The position numbers and the translations under genes were made by a program. From positions 83,989-147,988 of the forward strand of contig NZ_JABAHY010000004.1 in assembly GCF_012641515.1 (NCBI RefSeq): a stretch of DNA of 64,000 bases, read 5' to 3'. The notes under the pieces are model-generated. The model was not told the DNA's origin, ran no database searches, and worked only from the letters and a program-made list of their open reading frames with translations. Each line of letters opens with the position of its first letter. Positions within the stretch are counted from its first letter, which is position 1. Shown one piece after another: positions 15,779 through 24,084 of the stretch. Source of the DNA: Nesterenkonia sedimenti (GTDB taxonomy: Bacteria; Actinomycetota; Actinomycetes; Actinomycetales; Micrococcaceae).

Positions 15779-16899
15779 ATCGGCAGAGACCGACCGCTGA
15801 TCCCACGCGGAATCTGAGCCAGCCGCTGAGCGATCCCACGCAAAGCCTGCCCGGCAGGGGAGGGGGAGTCGCTCAGAACGATCGGGGCGCCGTCGTCGCC
15901 GGCTTGGCGCAATCCCGGATCCAGAGGAACCGAACCCAGCAGCGGCACCTGGGTCTGCAGAGACTCAGAGAGCCGGTCTGCCACCAGCTGACCACCGCCT
16001 GAGCCGAAGAGGTCCAGTACTGAACCATCGGGCATCGTCATCGGGCCCATATTCTCGATCACCCCGGCGACCTTCTGCTCGGTCTGGGTGCTCAGTGCCC
16101 CGGCCCGCTCGGCGACATCGGCCGCCGCGGCCTGGGGAGTGGTGACCACCAGCAGCTCGGAGCCGGGCAGCAGCTGGGCCACCGAGATGGCGATATCACC
16201 GGTGCCCGGGGGCAGATCCAGCAGCAGCACATCGAGATCCCCGAAATGCACATCGGTGAGGAACTGCTCCACAGCCCGGTGCAGCATCGGCCCACGCCAG
16301 GCCACCGCCTGTCCGGGGTCGACGAACATCCCGATCGAGATGGTCTTGACCTCATGGGCCACCGGCGGCAGGATCATCTCGTCCAAACGGGTCGGCTTAT
16401 CGGTGATCCCCATCAGCCCCGGTACGGAGAACCCGTGCACATCAGCGTCGATAATCCCGACCTTCAGGCCCTCAGCGGCCATTGCGCAGGCCAGATTCAC
16501 CGTCACACTGGATTTGCCGACCCCACCCTTACCGGAGGCCACCGCATAGACCTTGGTGAGTGAATCCGGGTTGGCGAAGGGGTTGATCTTCGCCCCGGCC
16601 GGGCCTCCGCGCAGCTGCTCCTTCAGCTCGGCCCGCTCCTCGGGGCTCATCACATCCAACTGCACTTCAGCAGTGCGGATCCCGGGGGCGCGGACCGCGG
16701 CGGCAGTGACCTCATCGACGATCCGGCTGCGCATGGGGCAGGCCTCAGTGGTCAGCTTGATGGTCACCGAGGCGGTGCCCTCGGCGTCAACATTCACTCC
16801 GCCGACCATTCCGAGGTCAGTCACCGGCACCCGCAGCTCCGGGTCCAGGACAGTCTGAAGCTGGCGGTGTACGGCAGCGGCGTCAGGGGTATCAGTCAC
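15766..16899 (-). CDS. mrp: Mrp/NBP35-type P-loop ATPase (Fe-S carrier)
   Basis: This 377-residue scaffold or carrier protein delivers Fe-S clusters to client enzymes. It combines an N-terminal MIP18/DUF59 domain (about residues 1-90, with a TTEACPMRSRI segment) and a Mrp ATPase domain. The deviant Walker A is GKGGVGKSSVTVNLA near residue 124, switch I is IDADVHGFSVPGLMG, and LLLDLPPGTGDIAIS follows. The C-terminal CxxC of many homologues is absent, as in other actinobacterial members. It is a monocistronic core gene. Fe-S dehydratases such as the one at 5601 could be among its clients. Confidence 0.92.
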   Translation of the reverse strand: MTDTPDAAAVHRQLQTVLDPELRVPVTDLGMVGGVNVDAEGTASVTIKLTTEACPMRSRIVDEVTAAAVRAPGIRTAEVQLDVMSPEERAELKEQLRGGPAGAKINPFANPDSLTKVYAVASGKGGVGKSSVTVNLACAMAAEGLKVGIIDADVHGFSVPGLMGITDKPTRLDEMILPPVAHEVKTISIGMFVDPGQAVAWRGPMLHRAVEQFLTDVHFGDLDVLLLDLPPGTGDIAISVAQLLPGSELLVVTTPQAAAADVAERAGALSTQTEQKVAGVIENMGPMTMPDGSVLDLFGSGGGQLVADRLSESLQTQVPLLGSVPLDPGLRQAGDDGAPIVLSDSPSPAGQALRGIAQRLAQIPRGISGRSLPIHPG

Positions 16900-16955
16900 C
16901 TCCCCAGTTTAGGTCCGAAGTCCAACTGGGTCGCTGAGCCGTCCTACCTGGCAGA

Positions 16956-17735
16956 ATGGTGACGATGACCATGCAGCTGAACACTTCAGGACTACCCCGG
17001 GGCGAACTTCTGGGGCGATACCGCAGCTATGAGGATGCTCAGAAAGTGGTCGATCACCTCGCGGCCGCCGAGGACTTCGACATCAAAGCGCTCAGCATCG
17101 TCGGCAATGACCTGCGCAGTGTCGAACACATCCGCTCCCGGCTCTCCTATCCCAAGGTCGCCGGGGCCGGCGCCGCCCAGGGCGCGATGTTCGGCTTCTT
17201 CATCGGTCTGCTGATCTGGCTCTTCGCCCCCGAGGCGCCGATGGCCAATCTGCTGCTGTCAGTGGCCGCGGGTATGGCCATCTGGATGATCATTGGGGTC
17301 ATCAGCTACGCGGTGCGCCGCGGCAAGCGGGACTTCTCCTCCTCATCCCAGTTGGTGGCCACCACCTTCGACGTCGTCTGCGATTTCAAAGTCGCAGCCA
17401 GGGCCCGGGCCCTGGTCCCCGGGGCAGGGGTGAGCAGCCTCAACGCGGCCAATGACCCCACCGGTAAGTCCACCCAGCTGCAGGCAGAAGAGTCGACGAC
17501 GACGTCGAAGAAACCCTCCACCGCACCCACCGGGTATGAAACCCTGCCCGATGGGCGTCCCCGGTACGGGGTGAAACTGGATCAGTCCCAGACGGTAGAA
17601 TCCAGCCCTGAAGAAACAGCCCCAGAAACAACTGTGGCCGAGCCTGAATCCACTGAAGAAGAACTCGCACCTTCACAGGATGAGCTGGCCGCGGAACACA
17701 GCGACTCCGATGAGTCACAGAACAACGAGAAATAA
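16956..17735 (+). CDS. General stress protein 17M-like membrane protein
   Basis: This 259-residue protein has an N-terminal YflT/GSP17M-type domain (RGELLGRYRSYEDAQKVVDHLA, about residues 12-60). Two membrane helices follow, AQGAMFGFFIGLLIWLF and LLLSVAAGMAIWMIIGVISYAV (about 72-120). The cytoplasmic tail is Ser/Thr/Glu-rich and low in complexity (about 175-259). The function of the family is unknown, apart from stress induction of the Bacillus relative. It is found near Mrp-type and aminopeptidase genes in Micrococcales. The amino-acid permease downstream begins 18 bp after it. Confidence 0.75.
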   Translation: MVTMTMQLNTSGLPRGELLGRYRSYEDAQKVVDHLAAAEDFDIKALSIVGNDLRSVEHIRSRLSYPKVAGAGAAQGAMFGFFIGLLIWLFAPEAPMANLLLSVAAGMAIWMIIGVISYAVRRGKRDFSSSSQLVATTFDVVCDFKVAARARALVPGAGVSSLNAANDPTGKSTQLQAEESTTTSKKPSTAPTGYETLPDGRPRYGVKLDQSQTVESSPEETAPETTVAEPESTEEELAPSQDELAAEHSDSDESQNNEK

Positions 17736-17752
17736 GGATTGGTGACCTGGTC

Positions 17753-19204
17753 ATGACAGAGGGAACAGAGACCAGATTCAAACGGACGCTGGGCCGGTTC
17801 GAGGTGTTCTTCCTCGGCTTCGGCGCGATGATCGGCTTCGGCTGGATCGTCCAGACCAGCAACTGGCTCAACGAGGCCGGAGCCATGGGCGCAGCCCTGG
17901 CCTTCGCCATCGGCGGTGTGATCATGGCCCTGGTGGGTCTGCTCTACTCTGAGCTGACCTCGGCAATGCCCTGGGCCGGCGGTGAGCATAACTACCTCAT
18001 GCGCGGACTCGGCCCACGGCTGGCCCTGATCGGCTCCTGGGGCATCCTCGGCGGCTATGTCACCGTGGTCGCCTTCGAGGCGGTGGCCATCCCCAACACC
18101 ATCGGCTACATCATCCCCCAGGTTTACTCCGTGCCGCTGTGGGAGGTGGCCGGATCCCAGGTCTACCTCGTCTGGGCGCTTATCGGCATCGGCGCCGCCA
18201 TCGCCCTGACCTGGCTGAACATCCGCGGCATCAAACCCGCCAGCCTCCTGCAGACCTCGGTGGTGCTGTTCCTGTTCGTGATGATCCTGGTGATGATCGT
18301 CGCCTCCATCTTCGGCGGCGAGCCCGGCCATATGGAACCGATGTTCACCGGCGGCTCGGCCGGAATCGTCGCCGTGCTGGTGGTCGTACCCTTCTTCTTC
18401 GTCGGCTTCGACGTGATCCCGCAGTCGGCCGAGGAGGTCAAACTCCCGCCGAAGAAGATCGGCCGACTGGTGGTCATCTCCGTACTGGCCGCAGCGGCCT
18501 TCTACATCGCCATCGTGCTGACCACTTCAGTGGCCCTGCCGGCCAGCGAACTGGTGGACTTCGAACTGGCCACCGCTGATGCCTTCGGTGCCCTGGTCGG
18601 CTCCGAATTCGGCAGCAATTTCGTCGTCGCCGGTGCTATCGCCGGTCTGGTCACCTCCTGGAACGCCTTCCTGGTCGGCTCCTCCCGCCTGATGTGGGCC
18701 ATGGCCAATGCCGGAATGCTGCCGGCCTGGTTTGCCAAGCTGCACCATAAGAACAAAACCCCGGTCAACGCCCTGCTGTTCGTCGGCGGGCTCTCGGTCA
18801 TCGCCCCGTTCTTCGGCTCGGCCATGCTGGACTGGCTGGTCGACTCCGGCTCGCCCTCGATCGTGCTGACCTACATCATGGTCTGCATCACCTTCCTGGT
18901 GCTGCGCAAACGCGAACCCGAGATGGACCGGCCCATGCGGGTCGGTGGTGCTGGCAACGGCCCCGGCTTCGCCATCGGTGTGCTGGCCCTGGCATGCAGT
19001 ATCGGCATGTTCATCCTCTACATGCCCGGTATGCCGGCCTTCCTGGCACCGGAGCCCTGGATCATGTTCGGTGCCTGGTGGCTGCTGGGCATCTTCTTCC
19101 TGCTGCGGCTGCCCGGCGGCATCGCAGCCGGGCCCAATGCCGAGCATGACCTGCAGAAGAAGCTGGCCACTATGGGCCGCGGCCCACTGGCCGGCAAGGA
19201 GTAA
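17753..19204 (+). CDS. APC-superfamily amino-acid permease
   Basis: This 483-residue permease has about 12 membrane helices. The opening helix VFFLGFGAMIGFGWIVQTSNWL carries the Gly-rich unwound segment of the APC fold, and PWAGGEHNYLMRGLGPRLALIGSWGILGG is the helix 3 region. GFDVIPQSAEEVKLPPKKIGR is the helix 6-7 loop seen in the ethanolamine/GABA/polyamine branch. It imports an amino acid or amine by proton or sodium symport. With lysine/aminovalerate-type enzymes further on, such a substrate is attractive but unproven. It converges on the CoA-transferase gene with a 13-bp gap. Confidence 0.88.
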   Translation: MTEGTETRFKRTLGRFEVFFLGFGAMIGFGWIVQTSNWLNEAGAMGAALAFAIGGVIMALVGLLYSELTSAMPWAGGEHNYLMRGLGPRLALIGSWGILGGYVTVVAFEAVAIPNTIGYIIPQVYSVPLWEVAGSQVYLVWALIGIGAAIALTWLNIRGIKPASLLQTSVVLFLFVMILVMIVASIFGGEPGHMEPMFTGGSAGIVAVLVVVPFFFVGFDVIPQSAEEVKLPPKKIGRLVVISVLAAAAFYIAIVLTTSVALPASELVDFELATADAFGALVGSEFGSNFVVAGAIAGLVTSWNAFLVGSSRLMWAMANAGMLPAWFAKLHHKNKTPVNALLFVGGLSVIAPFFGSAMLDWLVDSGSPSIVLTYIMVCITFLVLRKREPEMDRPMRVGGAGNGPGFAIGVLALACSIGMFILYMPGMPAFLAPEPWIMFGAWWLLGIFFLLRLPGGIAAGPNAEHDLQKKLATMGRGPLAGKE

Positions 19205-19217
19205 AGTCCCGGGTCGC

Positions 19218-20396
19218 TCAGACCTGCAGCCAGCGCAGGATCTGTTCCCGGTTCTCATCCAACCGGGGCGGGGCCGAGCGGTAGGAAACCTCGGAGCGTG
19301 ACCACTTCACCGGATGCGCAACCGAGGCAGCCGAGGTCCCGTCCTCGCGGGTGAGCTCCACGGTGGGCTCCATACCCAGCTGCCGGGCGAAGTCCAGACC
19401 ACCGACGACGTCGTTGATCGGTGCCGAGGGCACCCCGACCTCACGCAGGGCGGCTGACCAGTGCTCCGAGCTCTGCTGGCCCAGCTTTTCCTCCAAGAGA
19501 TCACGCAGCGGATCGCGGTGCTCATTGCGTCCGGCCATGGTTTGCCAGCGGCTGTCCTCGGCCGCCTCGGGGCAGCCCAGTGCCGTGCACAGCCGAGCGA
19601 ACTGGCCGTTGTTCCCGCAGGCGATGATGATCTCACCATCGGCAGTGCGGAAGGGACCATAGGGGAAGAGGCTGGGATGCTCATTGCCCATCCGGCGCGG
19701 GGAGTTCCCGGTATTGGCAGCCGCGGAGGTCTGGTTCACCAGTCCCGAGAGCATCGAGAGCATGAGGTTGGCGGTCAGATGCTGACCTTTCCCGGAGCTG
19801 GCGCGCTCATAGAGGGCAGCAAGCACCGCACCGTAGAGATGCAGCCCGGAGATGACATCCACCACGGCCACACCCGCCTTAGTGGGCTCACCATCCGGGC
19901 TGCCGGTGACATGCATCAGCCCGGAGGCGCCCTGGGCCAGGACGTCATAGCCGGGCAGCTTCGCCCCGGGGCCCTCATGGCCGAAGCCGGACAGTGAGGC
20001 GTAGATCAGCCCCGGGTACTTCTCTGACAGTGTGGGGTAGTCCAGGCCGAACCGGGCCAGACCGCCTGGTTTGAAGTTCTCCACCAGCACGTCAGCTCGC
20101 ACCAGCAGAGCCTCGAGGGTCTCACGGTCCTGCTCATCGCCGAGATCCAGGGCGATGGACTGCTTATTGCGGTTCACGCTCTGGAAATAGGTGGACTCCC
20201 CATCGCGCTCCGGCGGCCGCCAGGTGCGGGTCTCATCACCCTGAGGTGATTCCACTTTGATCACCGTGGCCCCCAGATCAGAAAGCAGCATCGTGGCATA
20301 AGGCCCGGCAAGGACTCGGGAGAGATCCAGAACGACGACGCCGGCCAGGGGGCCGGAGAGTCCCTGCTCGGAACCGGTGGGCGGTGTAGTGGTCAT
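19218..20396 (-). CDS. CaiB/BaiF-type (class III) CoA-transferase
   Basis: This 392-residue transferase has the family start LAGVVVLDLSRVLAGPYATMLLSDLGA, the FNR-like VNRNKQSIALDL segment and the catalytic Asp in GYDVLAQGASGLM near residue 157. The C-terminal domain runs through PYGPFRTADGEIIIACGNNGQF. The enzyme moves CoA between carboxylic acids. It is divergent from a LysR gene, beyond which lies a glutaryl-CoA-dehydrogenase-like gene. That pairing matches the SUGCT-type glutarate CoA-transferase plus GCDH seen in other organisms, so succinyl-CoA:glutarate CoA-transferase is the best guess. Confidence 0.88.
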   Translation of the reverse strand: MTTTPPTGSEQGLSGPLAGVVVLDLSRVLAGPYATMLLSDLGATVIKVESPQGDETRTWRPPERDGESTYFQSVNRNKQSIALDLGDEQDRETLEALLVRADVLVENFKPGGLARFGLDYPTLSEKYPGLIYASLSGFGHEGPGAKLPGYDVLAQGASGLMHVTGSPDGEPTKAGVAVVDVISGLHLYGAVLAALYERASSGKGQHLTANLMLSMLSGLVNQTSAAANTGNSPRRMGNEHPSLFPYGPFRTADGEIIIACGNNGQFARLCTALGCPEAAEDSRWQTMAGRNEHRDPLRDLLEEKLGQQSSEHWSAALREVGVPSAPINDVVGGLDFARQLGMEPTVELTREDGTSAASVAHPVKWSRSEVSYRSAPPRLDENREQILRWLQV

Positions 20397-20458
20397 AGAT
20401 TCACTGTCCTTCTTATCCGTTGACGCTCAAGGCGGTGTGCTTCGCTTACGATGTGGCT

Positions 20459-21370
20459 ATGGAGATCCAGCAGGCCCGGTGTTTTGTGGCAGTGGCTGAG
20501 GAGCGGCACTTCGGCCGAGCGGCCGAACGGCTGCGGATGACCCAATCGGCGCTGAGCCGCTCGGTGGCCCAGCTGGAACGTTCGCTGAGCAGCCGGCTGG
20601 TCGAACGCACCACACGATGGGTCTCGCTGACTGCGGCGGGGGAGGCGCTGCTGCCCCATGCCCAGGAGATCGTCACTCTGGTGGACCGCTCGGCTGAGAT
20701 CGTCGAAGAGGCCACTAAGGGACGCACCGGCCGGGTGCGGTTGGGTTTCGCCAGCCCCTCGACCAATCATGTGGTGGGACCCATGGCCCGGCAGATCCGC
20801 GACCGGCTGCCCGGTCTGCGTCTGGAACTGGTCTCCTCGATGCTTTCGCATATCGGACTGGACCGGGTCCTGGCCGGTGAGCTGGATATGGCTCTGGGGC
20901 GTTGGGATCTGCTGCCGGCCGATGTCGCCTCCACGGTGATCGCCCAGGAACGGCTGATGATCGCTTTGCCGGTGGGGCATCCCTTGGCCCGCCGTTCGGC
21001 AGTCTCGATCAAGGACCTTGAGAGGGACAGCTGGGTAGTGCTGCCCAGTGGACCGGCCGCAGCCCTGCCGCAGCGGCTGCACTCCTTGGCTGCTCAGGTC
21101 GGTTTCGTTCCGAAGATCACCCAGATTGCCCCGGACTCGGCCACCTCCCTGGTGCTGGTGGCCGCCGGCTATGGGGTCGCACTGACCCAGTCGACGGTCC
21201 GGGACCATATTCACGCCAAAGGTGTGGAGTTCAGGCCGATCGCAGAGCAGCCGCCGCCGCTGAAGGTGAAGCTGATTTGGCGCCGTGATGATGAAAGCCC
21301 CGCTCTGCATGAAGTGATTGATGTCTCGAAGCACCTTCATCCGGTGCATTCCTCTGAGGAACCAAGGTAG
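20459..21370 (+). CDS. LysR-family transcriptional regulator
   Basis: This 303-residue regulator starts at the ATG at 20459 (MEIQQARCFVAVAEERHFGRAAERL), the usual LysR N-terminus. The longer start at 20420 adds an unconserved peptide. The HTH is followed by a periplasmic-binding-protein-like effector domain (TGRVRLGFASPSTNHVV, LVLVAAGYGVALTQS). The position between the CoA-transferase (divergent) and the acyl-CoA dehydrogenase (150 bp downstream, same strand) makes it the probable regulator of both. It resembles the catabolite-responsive BenM/CatM branch in length and effector domain. Confidence 0.92.
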   Translation: MEIQQARCFVAVAEERHFGRAAERLRMTQSALSRSVAQLERSLSSRLVERTTRWVSLTAAGEALLPHAQEIVTLVDRSAEIVEEATKGRTGRVRLGFASPSTNHVVGPMARQIRDRLPGLRLELVSSMLSHIGLDRVLAGELDMALGRWDLLPADVASTVIAQERLMIALPVGHPLARRSAVSIKDLERDSWVVLPSGPAAALPQRLHSLAAQVGFVPKITQIAPDSATSLVLVAAGYGVALTQSTVRDHIHAKGVEFRPIAEQPPPLKVKLIWRRDDESPALHEVIDVSKHLHPVHSSEEPR

Positions 21371-21519
21371 CCTGTTTGAAGAAATCTTTGCGGTCTATGG
21401 CGGATAAGATGCAGATGCGATGAGCGTTGTGCATCAATCGTGTTGATCGGCAAAGCCGTCAGAGACACTTTGATACAACTCAAAGGACCTAAGTTCTCGT
21501 ATCCGCCGAAGGAGTCGCC

Positions 21520-22713
21520 GTGCCAGACCGCCCTGCCACAGATCTGCTGAACATCGAAGACCAGCTCACCGCCGAGGAGCTGCAGGTAAGGGATAAGGTC
21601 GCAGACTTCGTCGACCGTAGGGTCCGGCCCAATATCGCCAAATGGTACGAGGACGCCGTCCTGCCCACCGAGCTGCTGCCCGAGATGGCCGAACTGGGTC
21701 TCTTTGGCATGCACCTGCAGGGCTACGGCTGCGCCGGCCGCTCCGCCACCGAATACGGTCTGGCCATGCAGGAGATGGAAGCCGGCGACTCCGGACTGCG
21801 CACCGTGATCTCTGTGCAGGGATCCCTGGCCATGTCGGCCATCTATAAGAACGGCTCCGAGGAGCAGAAGCAGAAATGGCTGCCGAAGATGGCCGCCGGT
21901 GAAGTCATCGGCTGCTTCGGCCTGACCGAACCCACTGCCGGATCTGACCCCTCCTCGATGACCACCACCGCACGCCGCGAGGGTGATGAGTGGGTGCTCA
22001 ACGGTCAGAAGCGCTGGATCGGCCTGGCCGCCATCGCCGATATCGCCATCATCTGGGCCAAAGCCCCCACCGAGGACAAAGACGGCAACACCACCGAGAA
22101 GGTCCGCGGCTTCATCGTCCCCACTGACACTCCCGGCTTCAAAGCCACAGTCATCGACGCGAAGCTCTCCATGCGTGCCTCCCAGCAGTGCGATATCGAT
22201 ATGGAAGAGGTCCGGCTGCCCGCCGATGCCATCCTGCCGGAGAACCCCGGTCTGCGTGGACCCTTCTCCTGCCTCTCCGAGGCCCGCTACGGCATCGCCT
22301 GGGGTGCGATGGGTGCTGCTCGGGACTCCATCGAGACCATCCTGGAATACTCCGCGGAGCGCCTGCAGTTCGGCAAACCCCTGGCCGGCTACCAGCTGAC
22401 CCAGAAGAAACTCGCCGATATGGCACTGGAGCTCAATAAGGGCCAGCTGCTGGCCTTGCACCTGGGCCGGCTGAAGGACGCCGGGGAGCTGGAGCCGCAT
22501 ATGATCTCAGTGGGCAAACTCAACAACTGCCGCACCGCCATCGAAATCTGCCGCGAAGCCCGCGCTGTGCTCGGCGGCAACGGCATCACCGGGGACTACT
22601 CGCCGCTGCGGCATGCCAATAACCTGGAGTCGGTGCGCACTTATGAGGGCACCGATGAGGTCCACACCCTGATCCTGGGCAATAAGCTCACCGGAATCCC
22701 CGCATTCCGGTGA
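21520..22713 (+). CDS. gcdH: Acyl-CoA dehydrogenase, glutaryl-CoA dehydrogenase type
   Basis: This 397-residue FAD enzyme has the flavin- and substrate-binding LTEPTAGSDPSSM and NGQKRWIGLA segments, and the catalytic Glu in SVRTYEGTDEVHTLILG near residue 379. Features that point to the glutaryl-CoA branch are SEARYGIAWGAMGAARD, QLTQKKLADMALELNKGQLLALHLGRLKD, and an ILGNKLTGIPAF ending. It would oxidise and decarboxylate glutaryl-CoA to crotonyl-CoA. The GTG start at 21520 follows AAGGAG. It is the first gene of a run of four catabolic genes on the same strand with gaps of 2 to 49 bp. Confidence 0.87.
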   Translation: MPDRPATDLLNIEDQLTAEELQVRDKVADFVDRRVRPNIAKWYEDAVLPTELLPEMAELGLFGMHLQGYGCAGRSATEYGLAMQEMEAGDSGLRTVISVQGSLAMSAIYKNGSEEQKQKWLPKMAAGEVIGCFGLTEPTAGSDPSSMTTTARREGDEWVLNGQKRWIGLAAIADIAIIWAKAPTEDKDGNTTEKVRGFIVPTDTPGFKATVIDAKLSMRASQQCDIDMEEVRLPADAILPENPGLRGPFSCLSEARYGIAWGAMGAARDSIETILEYSAERLQFGKPLAGYQLTQKKLADMALELNKGQLLALHLGRLKDAGELEPHMISVGKLNNCRTAIEICREARAVLGGNGITGDYSPLRHANNLESVRTYEGTDEVHTLILGNKLTGIPAFR

Positions 22714-22762
22714 AGCTCGCCCCACGTTGACCACCACGCCTTCGACACCTAAGGAGTCCTCC

Positions 22763-24082
22763 ATGGCAGAGTTGCCGCAATCCCGCCACCTGGCCACCGA
22801 AATACCTGGCCCTAAAGCCCAGGAGCTGGCCAAACGCCGCGCCTCCTCAGTGGCCGCCGGCGTCTCCTCCCTGATGGGCACCTACGCCGTGCGCTCCCAG
22901 GACGGAATCGTGGAGGATGTTGACGGCAACCGGCTGATCGACCTCGGCTCCGGTATCGCGGTGACCAGCGTGGGCGCCAGTGCCCCGGCCGTGGTCGATG
23001 CGGTGCAGACCCAGGTGGCAGAGCTGACCCACACCTGCTTTATGGCCACCCCCTATGAGGGATACATCGCCGTGGCCGAGAAGCTGGCCGAGCTGGCCCC
23101 GATCCGCGGCGAGCTGCGCACCGCACTGTTCAACTCCGGTGCCGAGGCAGTGGAGAACGCGGTCAAGATCGCCCGCACCCACACCGGCCGCCAGGCCGTG
23201 GCCGCCCTGGATCACGCCTACCACGGCCGCACCACGCTGACCATGGCGCTGACCGCGAAGTCGATGCCCTATAAGCACGGCTTCGGACCCTTCGCCCCCG
23301 AGGTCTACCGGATCCCCGGCTCCTACCCCTACCGGGACCAGCTCGACGGCGCGGCAGCAGCAGAGCGCTCCATCACCACCCTGGAGAAGAGCATCGGGGC
23401 CGGAAACCTCGCAGCCCTGATCCTGGAACCCATCCAGGGCGAAGGCGGATTCATTGTCCCCGCCGAGGGCTACATCAAGCGGATCGCCGACTGGTGTAAG
23501 GAAAACGGAGTGGTCTTCATCGCCGATGAGATCCAGACCGGCTTCGCCCGCACCGGCGCTTGGTTCGCCTGCGAACACGAGGGCGTGGAACCAGACATCA
23601 TCACCACGGCGAAGGGAATCGCCGGCGGTATGCCGCTCTCCGGTGTCACCGGCCGGGCCGAGATCATGGATTCGGTCCACTCCGGCGGCCTTGGCGGTAC
23701 CTACGCCGGCAGTCCCGTCTCCTGTGCAGCAGCCCTGGCGGCCATCTCCACTATGGAGAGCCAGGACCTCAGTGACCGGGCCCGCCAGATCGAACAGCAG
23801 GTGGTCGCCCAGCTGAAGACAGCCCAGGAGAAGAACCCCCGGATCGGTGAGATCCGCGGCCGCGGCGCCATGCTGGCCATCGAACTGGTCGACCCCGCCA
23901 CCGGGGCACCGGATGCGCAGCTGACCAACACTGCCGCCGAGGCAGCCCGCAGCGCCGGGGTGATCACCCTGACCTGCGGCACCTACGGAAACGTCATCCG
24001 CTTCCTGCCCCCACTGACCATCAGCGATGAACTGCTCAGCGAAGGAATCGGCGTCGTCGTCGACGCTATTGCGGAGGTGTAG
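22763..24082 (+). CDS. gabT: Class III aminotransferase, GabT-like (4-aminobutyrate/5-aminovalerate)
   Basis: This 439-residue PLP enzyme moves the omega-amino group of 4-aminobutyrate, or of the one-carbon-longer 5-aminovalerate, to 2-oxoglutarate. It has the PLP-binding NSGAEAVENAVKIAR, DHAYHGRTTLTMALT and EPIQGEGGFI segments, FIADEIQTGFARTG with the PLP Asp, and the Schiff-base Lys in TTAKGIAGGMPLSGV near residue 279. The ATG at 22763 is preceded by AAGGAG (22751-22756), ruling out the earlier 22727 start. The next gene follows after 2 bp. Neighbourhood with glutaryl-CoA dehydrogenase favours 5-aminovalerate. Confidence 0.9.
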   Translation: MAELPQSRHLATEIPGPKAQELAKRRASSVAAGVSSLMGTYAVRSQDGIVEDVDGNRLIDLGSGIAVTSVGASAPAVVDAVQTQVAELTHTCFMATPYEGYIAVAEKLAELAPIRGELRTALFNSGAEAVENAVKIARTHTGRQAVAALDHAYHGRTTLTMALTAKSMPYKHGFGPFAPEVYRIPGSYPYRDQLDGAAAAERSITTLEKSIGAGNLAALILEPIQGEGGFIVPAEGYIKRIADWCKENGVVFIADEIQTGFARTGAWFACEHEGVEPDIITTAKGIAGGMPLSGVTGRAEIMDSVHSGGLGGTYAGSPVSCAAALAAISTMESQDLSDRARQIEQQVVAQLKTAQEKNPRIGEIRGRGAMLAIELVDPATGAPDAQLTNTAAEAARSAGVITLTCGTYGNVIRFLPPLTISDELLSEGIGVVVDAIAEV

Positions 24083-24084
24083 GC

